Positions 1 to 7,406 of a DNA stretch of 17,729 nucleotides are shown piece by piece. Position 1 is the stretch's first letter; each line of letters begins with the position of its first letter. The notes under the pieces were generated by a model. The model had not been told where the DNA came from, made no database searches, and saw nothing but the letters and a program-made list of their open reading frames with translations. A program made the position numbers and the translations under genes. The stretch is from JBCBKZ01 sp039026975 (GTDB taxonomy: Bacteria; Bacteroidota; Bacteroidia; J057), in NCBI GenBank assembly GCA_039026975.1, contig JBCCLI010000098.1, positions 1-17,729 of the forward strand. The letters are read 5' to 3'.

Positions 1-735
1 GCCATTTGTTGTGGCGCTATCATCATTCTCGCCTTTGAAGGCATAATCTGCCTGGGTATGGCCGCCCCTATATTTGGGATAGTTACCTGGGTAGGCGCTT
101 CCATAGCGTATAATCTTTCTAAAAAGCCATTCCAGCCAGGGACCGTTTCCATGGTTGTTGCCCCAGCCTCTATCATCTTATTGTTAGGATTCCTTGAGAG
201 TTTCACTCCTTCAAAAGCGCCCTTGATTTCAGTAGAGACGTCAGTCATTATCAAGGCTGACAAGCAGGCTATCTGGGATCAGTTGGTTGCCTTTACAGAA
301 ATAGATGAACCCACAGAATGGATGTTCAAAACAGGTATAGCCTATCCTACGCACGCGGAGATCAGAGGTAAAGGGGTAGGAGCTATCAGAGAATGTCATT
401 TCACCACAGGTGCCTTCATTGAACCTATCACTACCTGGGATGAACCTAATCTACTCGCCTTCTCAGTAGAGAAACAGCCACCGCCCATGATAGAGTGGAG
501 CATTTACGACAAAATAGATGTGGCACATGTAGATGGATACTTTCTTTCAGAAAAAGGACAGTTTAAACTGGAAGCCATTGACTCTCTACAGGTGAAACTT
601 ACAGGAACTACTTGGTACAGGCACCACATATGGCCTAACCATTATTGGCGGCTTTGGTCTGATGCAATCCTGCATAGGATTCACTACAGGGTACTTGACC
701 ACATCAAAGCTGAAGCCGAAAAAGACCGTACCTAA
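1..735 (+). CDS. Membrane-anchored SRPBCC-family protein (5' end outside window)
   Basis: The reading frame is open from the first base of the window, so this is the 3' part of a longer gene; the ATG at 58 is probably internal. The residues encoded before that ATG are strongly hydrophobic (AICCGAIIILAFEGIICLG) and run into further hydrophobic stretches (AAPIFGIVTWVGASIAY, then VVAPASIILLLGF), suggesting at least three membrane segments. From about base 230 the protein becomes soluble and resembles a START/SRPBCC (polyketide cyclase/coenzyme Q-binding) fold: a first strand of the type VxxSVxIKA, then AIWDQLVAF, and a long C-terminal amphipathic helix (residues around HYRVLDHIKAEAEK). Such domains bind hydrophobic ligands in a deep cavity. 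The ligand cannot be told from sequence. It is convergent with the lipoprotein pair, with a 67-bp spacer. Family confidence is moderate; the specific function is unknown. Confidence 0.75.
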   Translation, partial: AICCGAIIILAFEGIICLGMAAPIFGIVTWVGASIAYNLSKKPFQPGTVSMVVAPASIILLLGFLESFTPSKAPLISVETSVIIKADKQAIWDQLVAFTEIDEPTEWMFKTGIAYPTHAEIRGKGVGAIRECHFTTGAFIEPITTWDEPNLLAFSVEKQPPPMIEWSIYDKIDVAHVDGYFLSEKGQFKLEAIDSLQVKLTGTTWYRHHIWPNHYWRLWSDAILHRIHYRVLDHIKAEAEKDRT

Positions 736-802
736 TTTTTGATTACTTGACAAAGAACTGAATCTATACCTGTTATAGAATCAATAGAGAAATATCATTG
801 AG

Positions 803-1504
803 TTAATAGACAATCACATATTCTACCTCCTCGCCGGGAGGGCAAAAAAGTGTATCATGGAATTCTTCAATTAGACCATTAACTCCATCAATTTCCCATC
901 TGATGTAGGCATCTCCAGCTGGTATAGTCCGAAACCTGTCATTGTCCACAGTAGAATTGCAATTATCCACGTAATTAGAGGGAAAGGTCGGGTGACCTTC
1001 TTCAAATTCCAGCAAAACAGAATAGGTCAATAAATCTCCAGAAGTACAATTTGAAGGGTTCAATTCTAAATCGAATAAACTATTTGGAATGATCTCAAAT
1101 TGAGGATAATTATGTTGATGTTTTACCACCTCGTAGGAAGCCAACTCTCCTTTAATCCCTGGCTGAAGGCTATCAGGAGTAAAAATATTCAGCTCGTAGG
1201 TAGTAGAAATACCTAAAGAAGCCGCAAACCTTAAGTTAAACTTCCCATCAGTATCTGTCATAGTCTGGGCAACCTGCTTTCTGGAACTAGGGACAGGGTA
1301 CCTATACGTGAATTCTGTTACAATTACTGAAGCCCCAACTATTGGTTCCTGCGTAATTCGATTGATAACTCTTCCATCAATCTTCGTCTTATCAACTATA
1401 TTCCTAGGTTGAGGCCCACAAGAAATCACCAATAAGACAGTTAGTAGAAGTCCAAAATGGACAGATGCAATAAGACATAGAAACTTGATATTTTTTCTTT
1501 TCAC
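803..1504 (-). CDS. Lipoprotein with carboxypeptidase-regulatory-like domain (paralog 1)
   Basis: The 233-residue protein starts with a basic N-terminus (MKRKNIK) and a hydrophobic helix ending in the lipobox VISC, so Cys29 should be lipidated and the mature protein anchored to a membrane. The mature part begins CGPQPRNIVDKTKIDGRVIN. Residues about 42-125 look like a carboxypeptidase-regulatory/CarboxypepD_reg beta-sandwich: GRVINRITQEPIVGASVIV, then a TDTDGKFNLRF strand pair. The C-terminal part (about 130-233) has no family I recognise and ends with AGDAYIRWEI and a cysteine-containing tail. The gene lies 43 bp downstream of a clear paralog and is probably co-transcribed with it. No enzymatic residues are evident. 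A surface or envelope structural role is the most that can be inferred. Confidence 0.8.
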   Translation of the reverse strand: MKRKNIKFLCLIASVHFGLLLTVLLVISCGPQPRNIVDKTKIDGRVINRITQEPIVGASVIVTEFTYRYPVPSSRKQVAQTMTDTDGKFNLRFAASLGISTTYELNIFTPDSLQPGIKGELASYEVVKHQHNYPQFEIIPNSLFDLELNPSNCTSGDLLTYSVLLEFEEGHPTFPSNYVDNCNSTVDNDRFRTIPAGDAYIRWEIDGVNGLIEEFHDTLFCPPGEEVEYVIVY

Positions 1505-1547
1505 GACTTCTATTTTTGTTTTACCAATGTATTCTCTCCAGAAAGAA

Positions 1548-2213
1548 TTAGTACTTTATGATATAGTCTATCCCTTCCCCAAGCATACATGATAGTGTAT
1601 CCCGAAACTGTTCTATACGTCCATTTTCTTTTTCTATTTGCCACCAGAGGTAAGCGTCTCCTGCAAGTAAAACAGAGAGAAGAGGATCATTAATAGTAGA
1701 CCTGAAATCATCTATCAATATAGAATCAGGCCCAAGTCCTGAACTGTCGAATTCCATCTGAAAAGAAAATATGAGATTATCCCCTTGCTCACAGGACCGT
1801 GGAAACACACCAAGTCGTAGTTGACAATTTAAGGTGATTTCCATTACTGGAAAGTTTGATTTATGTTTCACAATTCCATACCCTCCTAAATACCTCTCCT
1901 GATTAAGAATTCCATCCCATAGGTATGCTTCAAGATGATATCTAGTATCTGGAACTAATGAGGCTGAAAAGGAAAACTCAAATTCCCCTTCTTGATTTGT
2001 AAGCGATTCTTTGAGCACTGTGTAGGTATCTGTCCCAAATGGCCTACTAGTATATTCAATCAATCGTACACTTACACCTCCAGTAGACTTACGAGTAATT
2101 CCATTAATTACTCTCCCTTCTACTTTTGTCTTATCAATAATATTCCTGGGTCTTGGCCCACAAGAAGTCAGTACTAAGCCTAGAGCTAATATCATGAAGT
2201 AGCGAACACACAT
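1548..2213 (-). CDS. Lipoprotein with carboxypeptidase-regulatory-like domain (paralog 2)
   Basis: The 221-residue protein has a short signal peptide with lipobox LTSC (Cys18). It is a tandem paralog of the next gene downstream. After the Cys both share GPxPRNIxDKTKxxGRVINxIT, and both end with AGDAYxxWxI, NGxIExFxDTL, a Cys and a G-E-x-x-Y-I/V-I-x-Y tail. The middle is a CarboxypepD_reg-like beta-sandwich (GRVINGITRKSTGGVSVRL, then TNQEGEFEFSF). An internal ATG at codon 7 is an alternative start, but the longer form gives a more usual signal peptide. It is divergent from the dehydratase gene, with about 129 bp between the start codons, where promoters for both should lie. Function is unknown. 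The duplication implies a lineage-specific envelope family. Confidence 0.8.
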   Translation of the reverse strand: MCVRYFMILALGLVLTSCGPRPRNIIDKTKVEGRVINGITRKSTGGVSVRLIEYTSRPFGTDTYTVLKESLTNQEGEFEFSFSASLVPDTRYHLEAYLWDGILNQERYLGGYGIVKHKSNFPVMEITLNCQLRLGVFPRSCEQGDNLIFSFQMEFDSSGLGPDSILIDDFRSTINDPLLSVLLAGDAYLWWQIEKENGRIEQFRDTLSCMLGEGIDYIIKY

Positions 2214-2342
2214 AGTTAAAATTTTTCCAACTGCTCAGTCCAGGTTAAGCAGGTGTTTTTTCTAAGGCTCCCAGTAAGAATAACTCACGGCCTCCTCTTA
2301 CTTTATGGAATCAGTTTATACTTCGCTACCACTCACACTTAC

Positions 2343-4058
2343 ATGCCCAAGAAGAAACTACGCAGTCAGCACTGGTTTGGAAAGAAAGGGAAGGATGGAT
2401 TTATCTATAGAGCCTGGATGAAAAACCAGGGACTCCCCCAAGATGTATTTGAGAATAGGCCTGTTATTGGGATTTGTAATACCTGGTCTGAGCTTACCCC
2501 TTGTAATGCCCACTTTAGAGAGCTTGCAGATTACGTAAAAAGAGGCGTTTGGGAGGCGGGCGGCCTACCGCTGGAATTTCCCGTTATGTCCCTGGGAGAA
2601 ACGCTGATCAGACCTACGGCTATGCTCTACCGGAATCTTGCCAGCATGGATGCGGAAGAGAGCATACGCGCCAACCCCGTTGACGGAGTAGTGCTTCTGG
2701 GAGGCTGTGATAAAACTACGCCTTCTATTCTCATGGGCGCCTGTAGCGTAAATATTCCTACTATCGTTTTATCCGGTGGCCCCATGCTGAATGGAAAGTT
2801 CAGAGGGAGAGACATAGGGACTACTCAGGTATGGGAATTCAGTGAGGCCTACCGAAAGGGGGAGATGACTGATGAAGCGTTTTTTGAGGCGGAGGCTTGT
2901 ATGTGCAGGAGCGCAGGCCACTGTGCTGTGATGGGTACTGCCTCTACCATGGCTTGTATGGTAGAGTCCCTGGGCGTAGCTCTCCCGCATAATGCAGCTA
3001 TTCCGGCAGTGGACTCCAGACGAAAAGTCCAAGCCCACCTAAGTGGGAGGAGAATAGTGCAGATGGTGGATGAGGACCTGAAATTATCCGATATCCTCAC
3101 CCGTAAGGCTTTTGAAAATGCTATCAAAGTCAATGCAGCCATTGGAGGTTCCACGAATTTTGTTCTCCACTTACTCGCCATTGCAGGGAGAATAGGCGTA
3201 CCACTTGTATTAGATGACTTCGATAGACTCTCGGCAGATATCCCCCTACTGGCTAACCTAAATCCCTCGGGTGAATACAGGATGGAAGAATTCTACTACG
3301 CAGGCGGACTACCGGCAGTCATGAAAGAAATGGGAGATATTCTGCATACAGAGGTAATAACGGTAAGCGGTAAATCCGTGGGAGAGAACCTGGAGAAAGT
3401 AGCCTTATATGATGAGCGTGTCATCAGGCCACTAAACGCCCCCGTTAAGGATGAATCCGGCATAGTAGTAGTAAGAGGAAACCTATGTGAGGAGGGGGCC
3501 ATCATTAAGCCTTCTGCCGCTACTCCCTCCCTCATGCAACACACTGGGAAGGCAGTAGTGTTTGAAGACATAGAAGACTATAAGGCAAGAATAGATACTC
3601 CAGAATTAGACGTAACCCCAGCTTCCGTATTGGTTCTGAAAAATGTAGGCCCCAAGGGGTATCCAGGTATGCCGGAAGTAGGCAATATGGGACTACCTAA
3701 GAAAATCCTGGCGCAAGGGATTACAGATATGGTCAGAATCTCTGATGGGAGAATGAGCGGTACTGCCTTCGGAACGGTTTTCCTGCATGTGTCTCCAGAG
3801 TCTGCCGCAGGGGGTACGCTTGCCCTCGTACAGGATGGGGACCTTATTCAGGTAGATGTAGCCAATAGGAGGCTAAATCTCCTAGTATCAGATGAAGTCC
3901 TTGCTGAAAGGCGGAAGACATGGACGGCCCCAGACTTAGGCTTCCACAGAGGCTATGTGAAACTTTACCTGGACCATGTGGAGCAGGCACACCTAGGTAC
4001 AGACCTGGATTTTCTGAGGGGAACCTCAGGGCATGAGGTCAAGAGGGAGTCCCATTAG
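2343..4058 (+). CDS. IlvD/Edd-family sugar-acid dehydratase (arabinonate/xylonate dehydratase type)
   Basis: This [2Fe-2S] enzyme dehydrates a hydroxy acid to a 2-keto-3-deoxy acid. I place the start at the ATG at 2343 (MPKKKLRSQHWFG, 571 aa); an in-frame ATG at 2253 would add 30 residues unlike the family. The N-terminal LRSQxWFG and the sequence NTWSELTPCNAHFR are typical of the L-arabinonate/D-xylonate/gluconate-type branch and not of classical dihydroxy-acid dehydratase. Expected cluster cysteines are C54 (TPCN), C122 (GGCDKTTP) and C194 (RSAGHC). K124 matches the modified, metal-binding lysine, and S472 in SDGRMSGTAFG the catalytic serine. No sugar-acid kinase, aldolase, lactonase or transporter adjoins it, so the substrate stays open. 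Its stop overlaps the stop of convergent pdxH. The family call is firm; the exact substrate is inferred. Confidence 0.9.
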   Translation: MPKKKLRSQHWFGKKGKDGFIYRAWMKNQGLPQDVFENRPVIGICNTWSELTPCNAHFRELADYVKRGVWEAGGLPLEFPVMSLGETLIRPTAMLYRNLASMDAEESIRANPVDGVVLLGGCDKTTPSILMGACSVNIPTIVLSGGPMLNGKFRGRDIGTTQVWEFSEAYRKGEMTDEAFFEAEACMCRSAGHCAVMGTASTMACMVESLGVALPHNAAIPAVDSRRKVQAHLSGRRIVQMVDEDLKLSDILTRKAFENAIKVNAAIGGSTNFVLHLLAIAGRIGVPLVLDDFDRLSADIPLLANLNPSGEYRMEEFYYAGGLPAVMKEMGDILHTEVITVSGKSVGENLEKVALYDERVIRPLNAPVKDESGIVVVRGNLCEEGAIIKPSAATPSLMQHTGKAVVFEDIEDYKARIDTPELDVTPASVLVLKNVGPKGYPGMPEVGNMGLPKKILAQGITDMVRISDGRMSGTAFGTVFLHVSPESAAGGTLALVQDGDLIQVDVANRRLNLLVSDEVLAERRKTWTAPDLGFHRGYVKLYLDHVEQAHLGTDLDFLRGTSGHEVKRESH

Positions 4059-4699
4059 GGAGCGAGCCTTTCTATGATCCACTGCCCTTCTGTATTTTTT
4101 CTGTATCGTATCCTGTCATGTAAACGGCTGGGACGGCCCTGCCAAAACTCTATGCTAGCAGGAACTAGTACATATCCTCCCCAATGATCAGGTCTTGGCA
4201 CGTGGGCCGTTTCCTTAAATTTCTCCTGATAAGTCTCCATCCTTCTTTCCAGCACCTTCCTATCAGGAATCACTTGGCTTTGGGGAGAAGACCATGCGCC
4301 TATCCTACTTCCTTTAGGCCTACTTTGGTAGTATTCATCTGAAGCAGATGGGGAAAGCTTATCCGCAGTACCTTCTATTCTCACTTGCCTTTCTAATTCT
4401 GGCCAAAAAAAGGTCAGAGCTGCCTGGGAATTTTTGGCTAACTGTTTTCCTTTATCACTTTGGTAGTTTGTGAAGAAGCGGAACCCTTTATCATCTATCC
4501 CCTTCAATAAAACAATTCTCACTGAGGGTTGACTGTTTACAGCGGTCCCCAGCGCCATGGCATTAGGTTCATGTACCTTAGCGTCAAGGGCTTCTTGAAA
4601 CCAAGCCTGAAACTGAATCAAGGGGTTTTCATCTACCCCAGACTCATTCAATTCATGAAGCGTATAATCCTTTCTAATATCAGCTATTTTTTGTTCCAT
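4055..4699 (-). CDS. pdxH: Pyridoxine/pyridoxamine 5'-phosphate oxidase PdxH
   Basis: A full-length (214 aa) FMN-dependent enzyme that oxidises pyridoxamine- or pyridoxine-5'-phosphate to pyridoxal 5'-phosphate in the cytosol, the last step of PLP synthesis and salvage. Visible family marks are RIVLLKG at residues 61-67 (FMN phosphate binding), FFTNYQSDKGKQL at 75-87, SRPKGSRIGAWSSPQS at 126-141, and the C-terminal signature IEFWQGxxxRLHDR at 183-196, followed by the usual WxIERLAP end. The N-terminus (IADIRKDYT) matches the substrate-covering helix of the family. It is transcribed divergently from cutA with a 67-bp spacer and converges on the dehydratase, so it is monocistronic here. No key residue appears lost. 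Confidence 0.96.
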   Translation of the reverse strand: MEQKIADIRKDYTLHELNESGVDENPLIQFQAWFQEALDAKVHEPNAMALGTAVNSQPSVRIVLLKGIDDKGFRFFTNYQSDKGKQLAKNSQAALTFFWPELERQVRIEGTADKLSPSASDEYYQSRPKGSRIGAWSSPQSQVIPDRKVLERRMETYQEKFKETAHVPRPDHWGGYVLVPASIEFWQGRPSRLHDRIRYRKNTEGQWIIERLAP

Positions 4700-4740
4700 T
4701 TCTCCAATTATTAGTATGCACTAATTAGAATACCATTAAA

Positions 4741-4762
4741 CCTAAAAATTAGTTATTTTAGG
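4741..4762. promoter_or_regulatory. 7-bp inverted repeat upstream of cutA
   Basis: CCTAAAA and TTTTAGG form perfect 7-bp arms separated by 8 bases, ending 4 bases before the cutA start codon and lying in the pdxH-cutA divergent spacer. An 8-bp palindrome, CTAATTAG, sits just upstream. The position suits an operator or a weak hairpin at the ribosome-entry region, but the arms are A/T-rich and could be chance. No regulator gene adjoins. Confidence 0.25.
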
Positions 4763-4766
4763 AAAT

Positions 4767-5084
4767 ATGGAAATGCGATTTGTCTACATTACCTGTAAAA
4801 ATGTACAGGAGGCAATGACTATTGGTAGGGGCTTATTAGAGAAACAGCTTGTGGCCTGTACCAACATTCTCCCGCAAATGAAAAGTATGTACTGGTGGGA
4901 AGGTAAGCTAGTAGAGGAAGATGAATGTGTCATGATAGCCAAAACGCAGGCCCATAAAATGGAAGATCTGATAGAAGAGGTACAGAAATTGCACAGTTAT
5001 GATATCCCCTGCGTCATTTCCATGGCGCTGACAGAGTCTAACCCAGCATACCTCAAATGGTTAGCAGACTCAGTAAAAAGCTGA
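4767..5084 (+). CDS. cutA: CutA1 divalent-ion tolerance protein
   Basis: The 105-residue protein has the usual CutA1 length and a PII-like trimeric ferredoxin-fold pattern: FVYITCKNVQEA at the start, then LVACTNILPQMKSMYWWEGKL (residues 29-48) with the conserved Cys31 and the W-rich strand, an EEDECVMIAKT strand, and the end HSYDIPCVISMALTESNPAYLKWL (about 76-99). CutA1 is linked to tolerance of copper and other divalent ions, although its biochemical role is not settled in most bacteria. It is first of a tight three-gene plus-strand set: 22 bp to the acetyltransferase and 12 bp from that to the SDR. The third codon is also ATG and could be the actual start. The family call is firm. Confidence 0.93.
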   Translation: MEMRFVYITCKNVQEAMTIGRGLLEKQLVACTNILPQMKSMYWWEGKLVEEDECVMIAKTQAHKMEDLIEEVQKLHSYDIPCVISMALTESNPAYLKWLADSVKS

Positions 5085-5106
5085 CTGCTCTTAGCGGAAG
5101 ATACAC

Positions 5107-5625
5107 ATGATGGAAACAGTACACATTAGAGAAGGACACATCGGTGATGTAGAGGCAATCTTTTCCCTCGTTGAAGAACTGGGCGTATATGAAAAAGCCG
5201 GGCATGAAATAGATACTTCTCCTGCCCAGCTAGAAAAAGATGGCTTTGGTCCTAACCCCCTATTTAACACCTATGTAGCGGTAACACCCGGAAGGGAAAT
5301 AGTAGGTGTAGCCATTTTTTACATTGGATACTCTACCTGGAAAGGCAAGCAGCTTTACCTGGATGATCTGGTGGTAACAGAAGCCTACAGAAGAAAGGGA
5401 GTAGGCCAGCAGTTACTAGATAAACTCATATCTCACGCTCAGGCGCATGGGGTATGCCAAATGAGGTGGCACGTCCTAAACTGGAATGAGCCTGCCATCC
5501 GTTTTTATGAAAAAATACAAGCTCAACTTGAAGATGCATGGATTACCTGTAAATTAGAGCGAAATCAATTAGCTGCGTATCAGGCAGGAGGAACCTACCT
5601 GCAAGCCAGCTACAGTGATCACTAG
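5107..5625 (+). CDS. GNAT N-acetyltransferase, SSAT/diamine-acetyltransferase-like
   Basis: A 172-residue GNAT protein that should transfer acetyl from acetyl-CoA to an amine. The acetyl-CoA loop is RRKGVGQQLL at 95-104 (motif A), preceded by the strand LYLDDLVV. Motif B includes WNEPAIRFYEK at 126-136, with Tyr134 in the place of the usual general acid. Several stretches recall the spermidine/spermine and thialysine acetyltransferase (SSAT) branch: LEKDGFGPNPLFNTYVA, GYSTWKGKQLYLDD and WNEPxIxFY. A polyamine or lysine-analogue substrate is therefore plausible, but this is inferred from remembered family sequences. Two consecutive ATG codons leave the start uncertain by one residue. It lies between cutA and the SDR in a probable operon. 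Confidence 0.88.
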   Translation: MMETVHIREGHIGDVEAIFSLVEELGVYEKAGHEIDTSPAQLEKDGFGPNPLFNTYVAVTPGREIVGVAIFYIGYSTWKGKQLYLDDLVVTEAYRRKGVGQQLLDKLISHAQAHGVCQMRWHVLNWNEPAIRFYEKIQAQLEDAWITCKLERNQLAAYQAGGTYLQASYSDH

Positions 5626-5637
5626 CTTAGGACATCC

Positions 5638-6387
5638 ATGAATAAAACCGTATTGATTACAGGAGCTACAGCCGGTATAGGGCTATCCATAGCTCAATCT
5701 TTCGCCAAACAAGGTGATAGACTTATTCTCACGGGTAGGAGAACTGAACGTTTACAAGAACTAGCTAACAGTCTACCTACGGCCGTTTTCCCCCTTACAT
5801 TTGACATACGTAAGCTGGAAGAGGTAAAGCAGGCCATCCAAAGTCTGCCTGACTCCTGGAAGGAGGTAGACATCCTCATTAATAATGCTGGACTAGCTTC
5901 TGGAAAAGAGGCCATTCAGAACGGTCTGATTGAGGATTGGGATAAGATGATTGATACAAACGTGAAGGGATTACTTTACCTATCTAAAGAAATCATCCCC
6001 GGTATGGTCCAGAAAGGGAGGGGGCATATCATAAACATTGGCTCTATTGCGGGTAAGCAGGTATATCCCGGCGGAGGAGTATACTGCGCCACTAAATTTG
6101 CTGTAGATGCACTTTCTCAAGCCATGCGCATAGACCTGCTCCCCCATGGCATTAAGGTTACCAATGTAGCTCCTGGAGCAGTGGAGACAGAATTTTCTAT
6201 GGTCAGGTTTAAGGGAGATAAAGCCAAGGCTGATAGTGTCTACCAGGGCTACACCCCTTTGAGGGCAGAGGACATAGCAGACATAGTCATGTATGTAGCT
6301 AACCAGCCTATCCATGTAAATATCAATGAAATTGTAGTGACTGCTACTGCCCAGGCAAATTCTCACTACCTGTATAAGAAGTCCTAA
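5638..6387 (+). CDS. SDR-family NADP-dependent oxidoreductase, YdfG-like
   Basis: A classical short-chain dehydrogenase of normal length (249 aa). The Rossmann glycine motif is TGATAGIG at 8-15. Arg34-Arg35 after strand 2 suggests NADP(H) preference. NNAG is at 82-85, and the catalytic set is Asn108, Ser136, Tyr149 and Lys153 (YCATK). The segment MIDTNVKGLLYLSKEIIPGM and the ending VNINEIVVTATAQ resemble the E. coli YdfG branch, whose members oxidise 3-hydroxy acids and L-allo-threonine or serine. The precise substrate is not proven. It is the last gene of the cutA-GNAT-SDR set (12-bp spacing) and converges with a BatA-like gene after only 4 bp, with no terminator visible between them. Confidence 0.93.
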   Translation: MNKTVLITGATAGIGLSIAQSFAKQGDRLILTGRRTERLQELANSLPTAVFPLTFDIRKLEEVKQAIQSLPDSWKEVDILINNAGLASGKEAIQNGLIEDWDKMIDTNVKGLLYLSKEIIPGMVQKGRGHIINIGSIAGKQVYPGGGVYCATKFAVDALSQAMRIDLLPHGIKVTNVAPGAVETEFSMVRFKGDKAKADSVYQGYTPLRAEDIADIVMYVANQPIHVNINEIVVTATAQANSHYLYKKS

Positions 6388-6391
6388 TCCT

Positions 6392-7387
6392 CTATAATTC
6401 TAAGGGATTCTGAAGGGGACCTAGCTTAAAGAATAAAGCTACCAACATACATGCTAATGCCAGTACGAGATAGGCAGGATACTGATCATGTATTTTCCTG
6501 AAAGAAAAAGACTGATCTGTTTCCGCTAGTTGGTCCTCCATGGTTTGGATGAGTCTTTTTGCAGGGTCCTGGGCTGTAGCATCTACATACACCCCTCCAC
6601 TTAGCTGACTAATGTCAGCCAGGAGTCCCAGGTTGGGAGATATATACTGACTACTGTCAGTAGGAACATTTTCCGCTACTATTTTTCCTCCTAAGCCTAA
6701 GGCATATATAGGAATCTGGTAAAAAGCCGCTGTTTTAGCAGCAGATAAGGGAGGAATACTCCCTTGATTAGAGGCCCCGTCAGAGAGTAAAAAGATCAAC
6801 TTAGCCTGATGAGGCAGTTCCCGCAGCATTTCTATCCCTATGGCTATGCTTTCTCCCATTACCGTAGCTCCTTTAGGGAGCAGCTTGATAGAAATATCAT
6901 TAATCATTTCTTCCAAGAAGGCATGATCCGTAGTTAGGGGAACGTACTTCAAGGCCCTGCCTGAAAATAGTACGATCCCTACTCTATCCTGGCTCCTATT
7001 CTTAACTAACTGGATAGCTATCTCCTTAGCTAGGCTGATTCTATCTGGCTCCACATCTGTGGACTCCATACTCTCACTGATGTCCATGAGAAGAATGATG
7101 TCTCTTCCCTGGAGAATTTTCTCCTCAGATTCACTTGCACGCTGAGGCCTTGCCAAGGCAAGAATCAGGCAGACATAGGCTGTTGCATAGCAAAAACCAG
7201 GGAGGTGTCTAAAAAAAGTAAGTAAAAATGAAGAGGGATAGATGTCCTGTGGATCAAAGCTCCAGGGAATTACTTCTTTTCCTTTTAAGTCATACCACAG
7301 GTACCAGAAAAAGTACAAAGGAATCAGAATTAGGCCGTATAAAGCCTCAGGCAAGTCAAAAAAGTCTATTCTGAAAAATTCCTGCAT
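6392..7387 (-). CDS. vWA-domain membrane protein, BatA-like
   Basis: A 331-residue protein with an N-terminal hydrophobic segment at about 14-31, a second at about 64-80, a von Willebrand A domain at about 95-285, and a C-terminal membrane helix at about 304-321. The metal site (MIDAS) is intact: D102-x-S104-x-S106 (MDISESM), T175 in GATVMGE and D203 in LSDGASN. This order matches BatA, whose genes normally lie in a moxR-batABDE (aerotolerance) cluster. Here neither MoxR nor BatB-E is adjacent. It follows the HPPD-like gene after 19 bp and should be co-transcribed with it. In Bacteroidota, Bat proteins are tied to stress tolerance. The role of this isolated copy is unknown. Confidence 0.88.
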   Translation of the reverse strand: MQEFFRIDFFDLPEALYGLILIPLYFFWYLWYDLKGKEVIPWSFDPQDIYPSSFLLTFFRHLPGFCYATAYVCLILALARPQRASESEEKILQGRDIILLMDISESMESTDVEPDRISLAKEIAIQLVKNRSQDRVGIVLFSGRALKYVPLTTDHAFLEEMINDISIKLLPKGATVMGESIAIGIEMLRELPHQAKLIFLLSDGASNQGSIPPLSAAKTAAFYQIPIYALGLGGKIVAENVPTDSSQYISPNLGLLADISQLSGGVYVDATAQDPAKRLIQTMEDQLAETDQSFSFRKIHDQYPAYLVLALACMLVALFFKLGPLQNPLEL

Positions 7388-7406
7388 AAAGAGGTCATCC
7401 TACCTG

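Noticed and set aside
763..779. Hairpin TCTATA-CCTGT-TATAGA between convergent genes, as a terminator
   Set aside because: The stem is six pairs, almost all A-T, with no T-run on either strand; too weak to call.
2253..2342. 30-codon N-terminal extension of the dehydratase
   Set aside because: The residues are unlike the family N-terminus, whereas the ATG at 2343 leads directly into the conserved LRSQxWFG start.
2343..4058. Calling the dehydratase ilvD (branched-chain amino-acid synthesis)
   Set aside because: The LRSQxWFG start and NTWSELTPCNAHFR motif fit the sugar-acid branch, and no ilv genes adjoin.
5980..6366. 128-codon open frame on the minus strand inside the SDR gene
   Set aside because: It lies wholly opposite a convincing SDR with all catalytic motifs; its translation is rich in Cys, His and Tyr and shows no family features.
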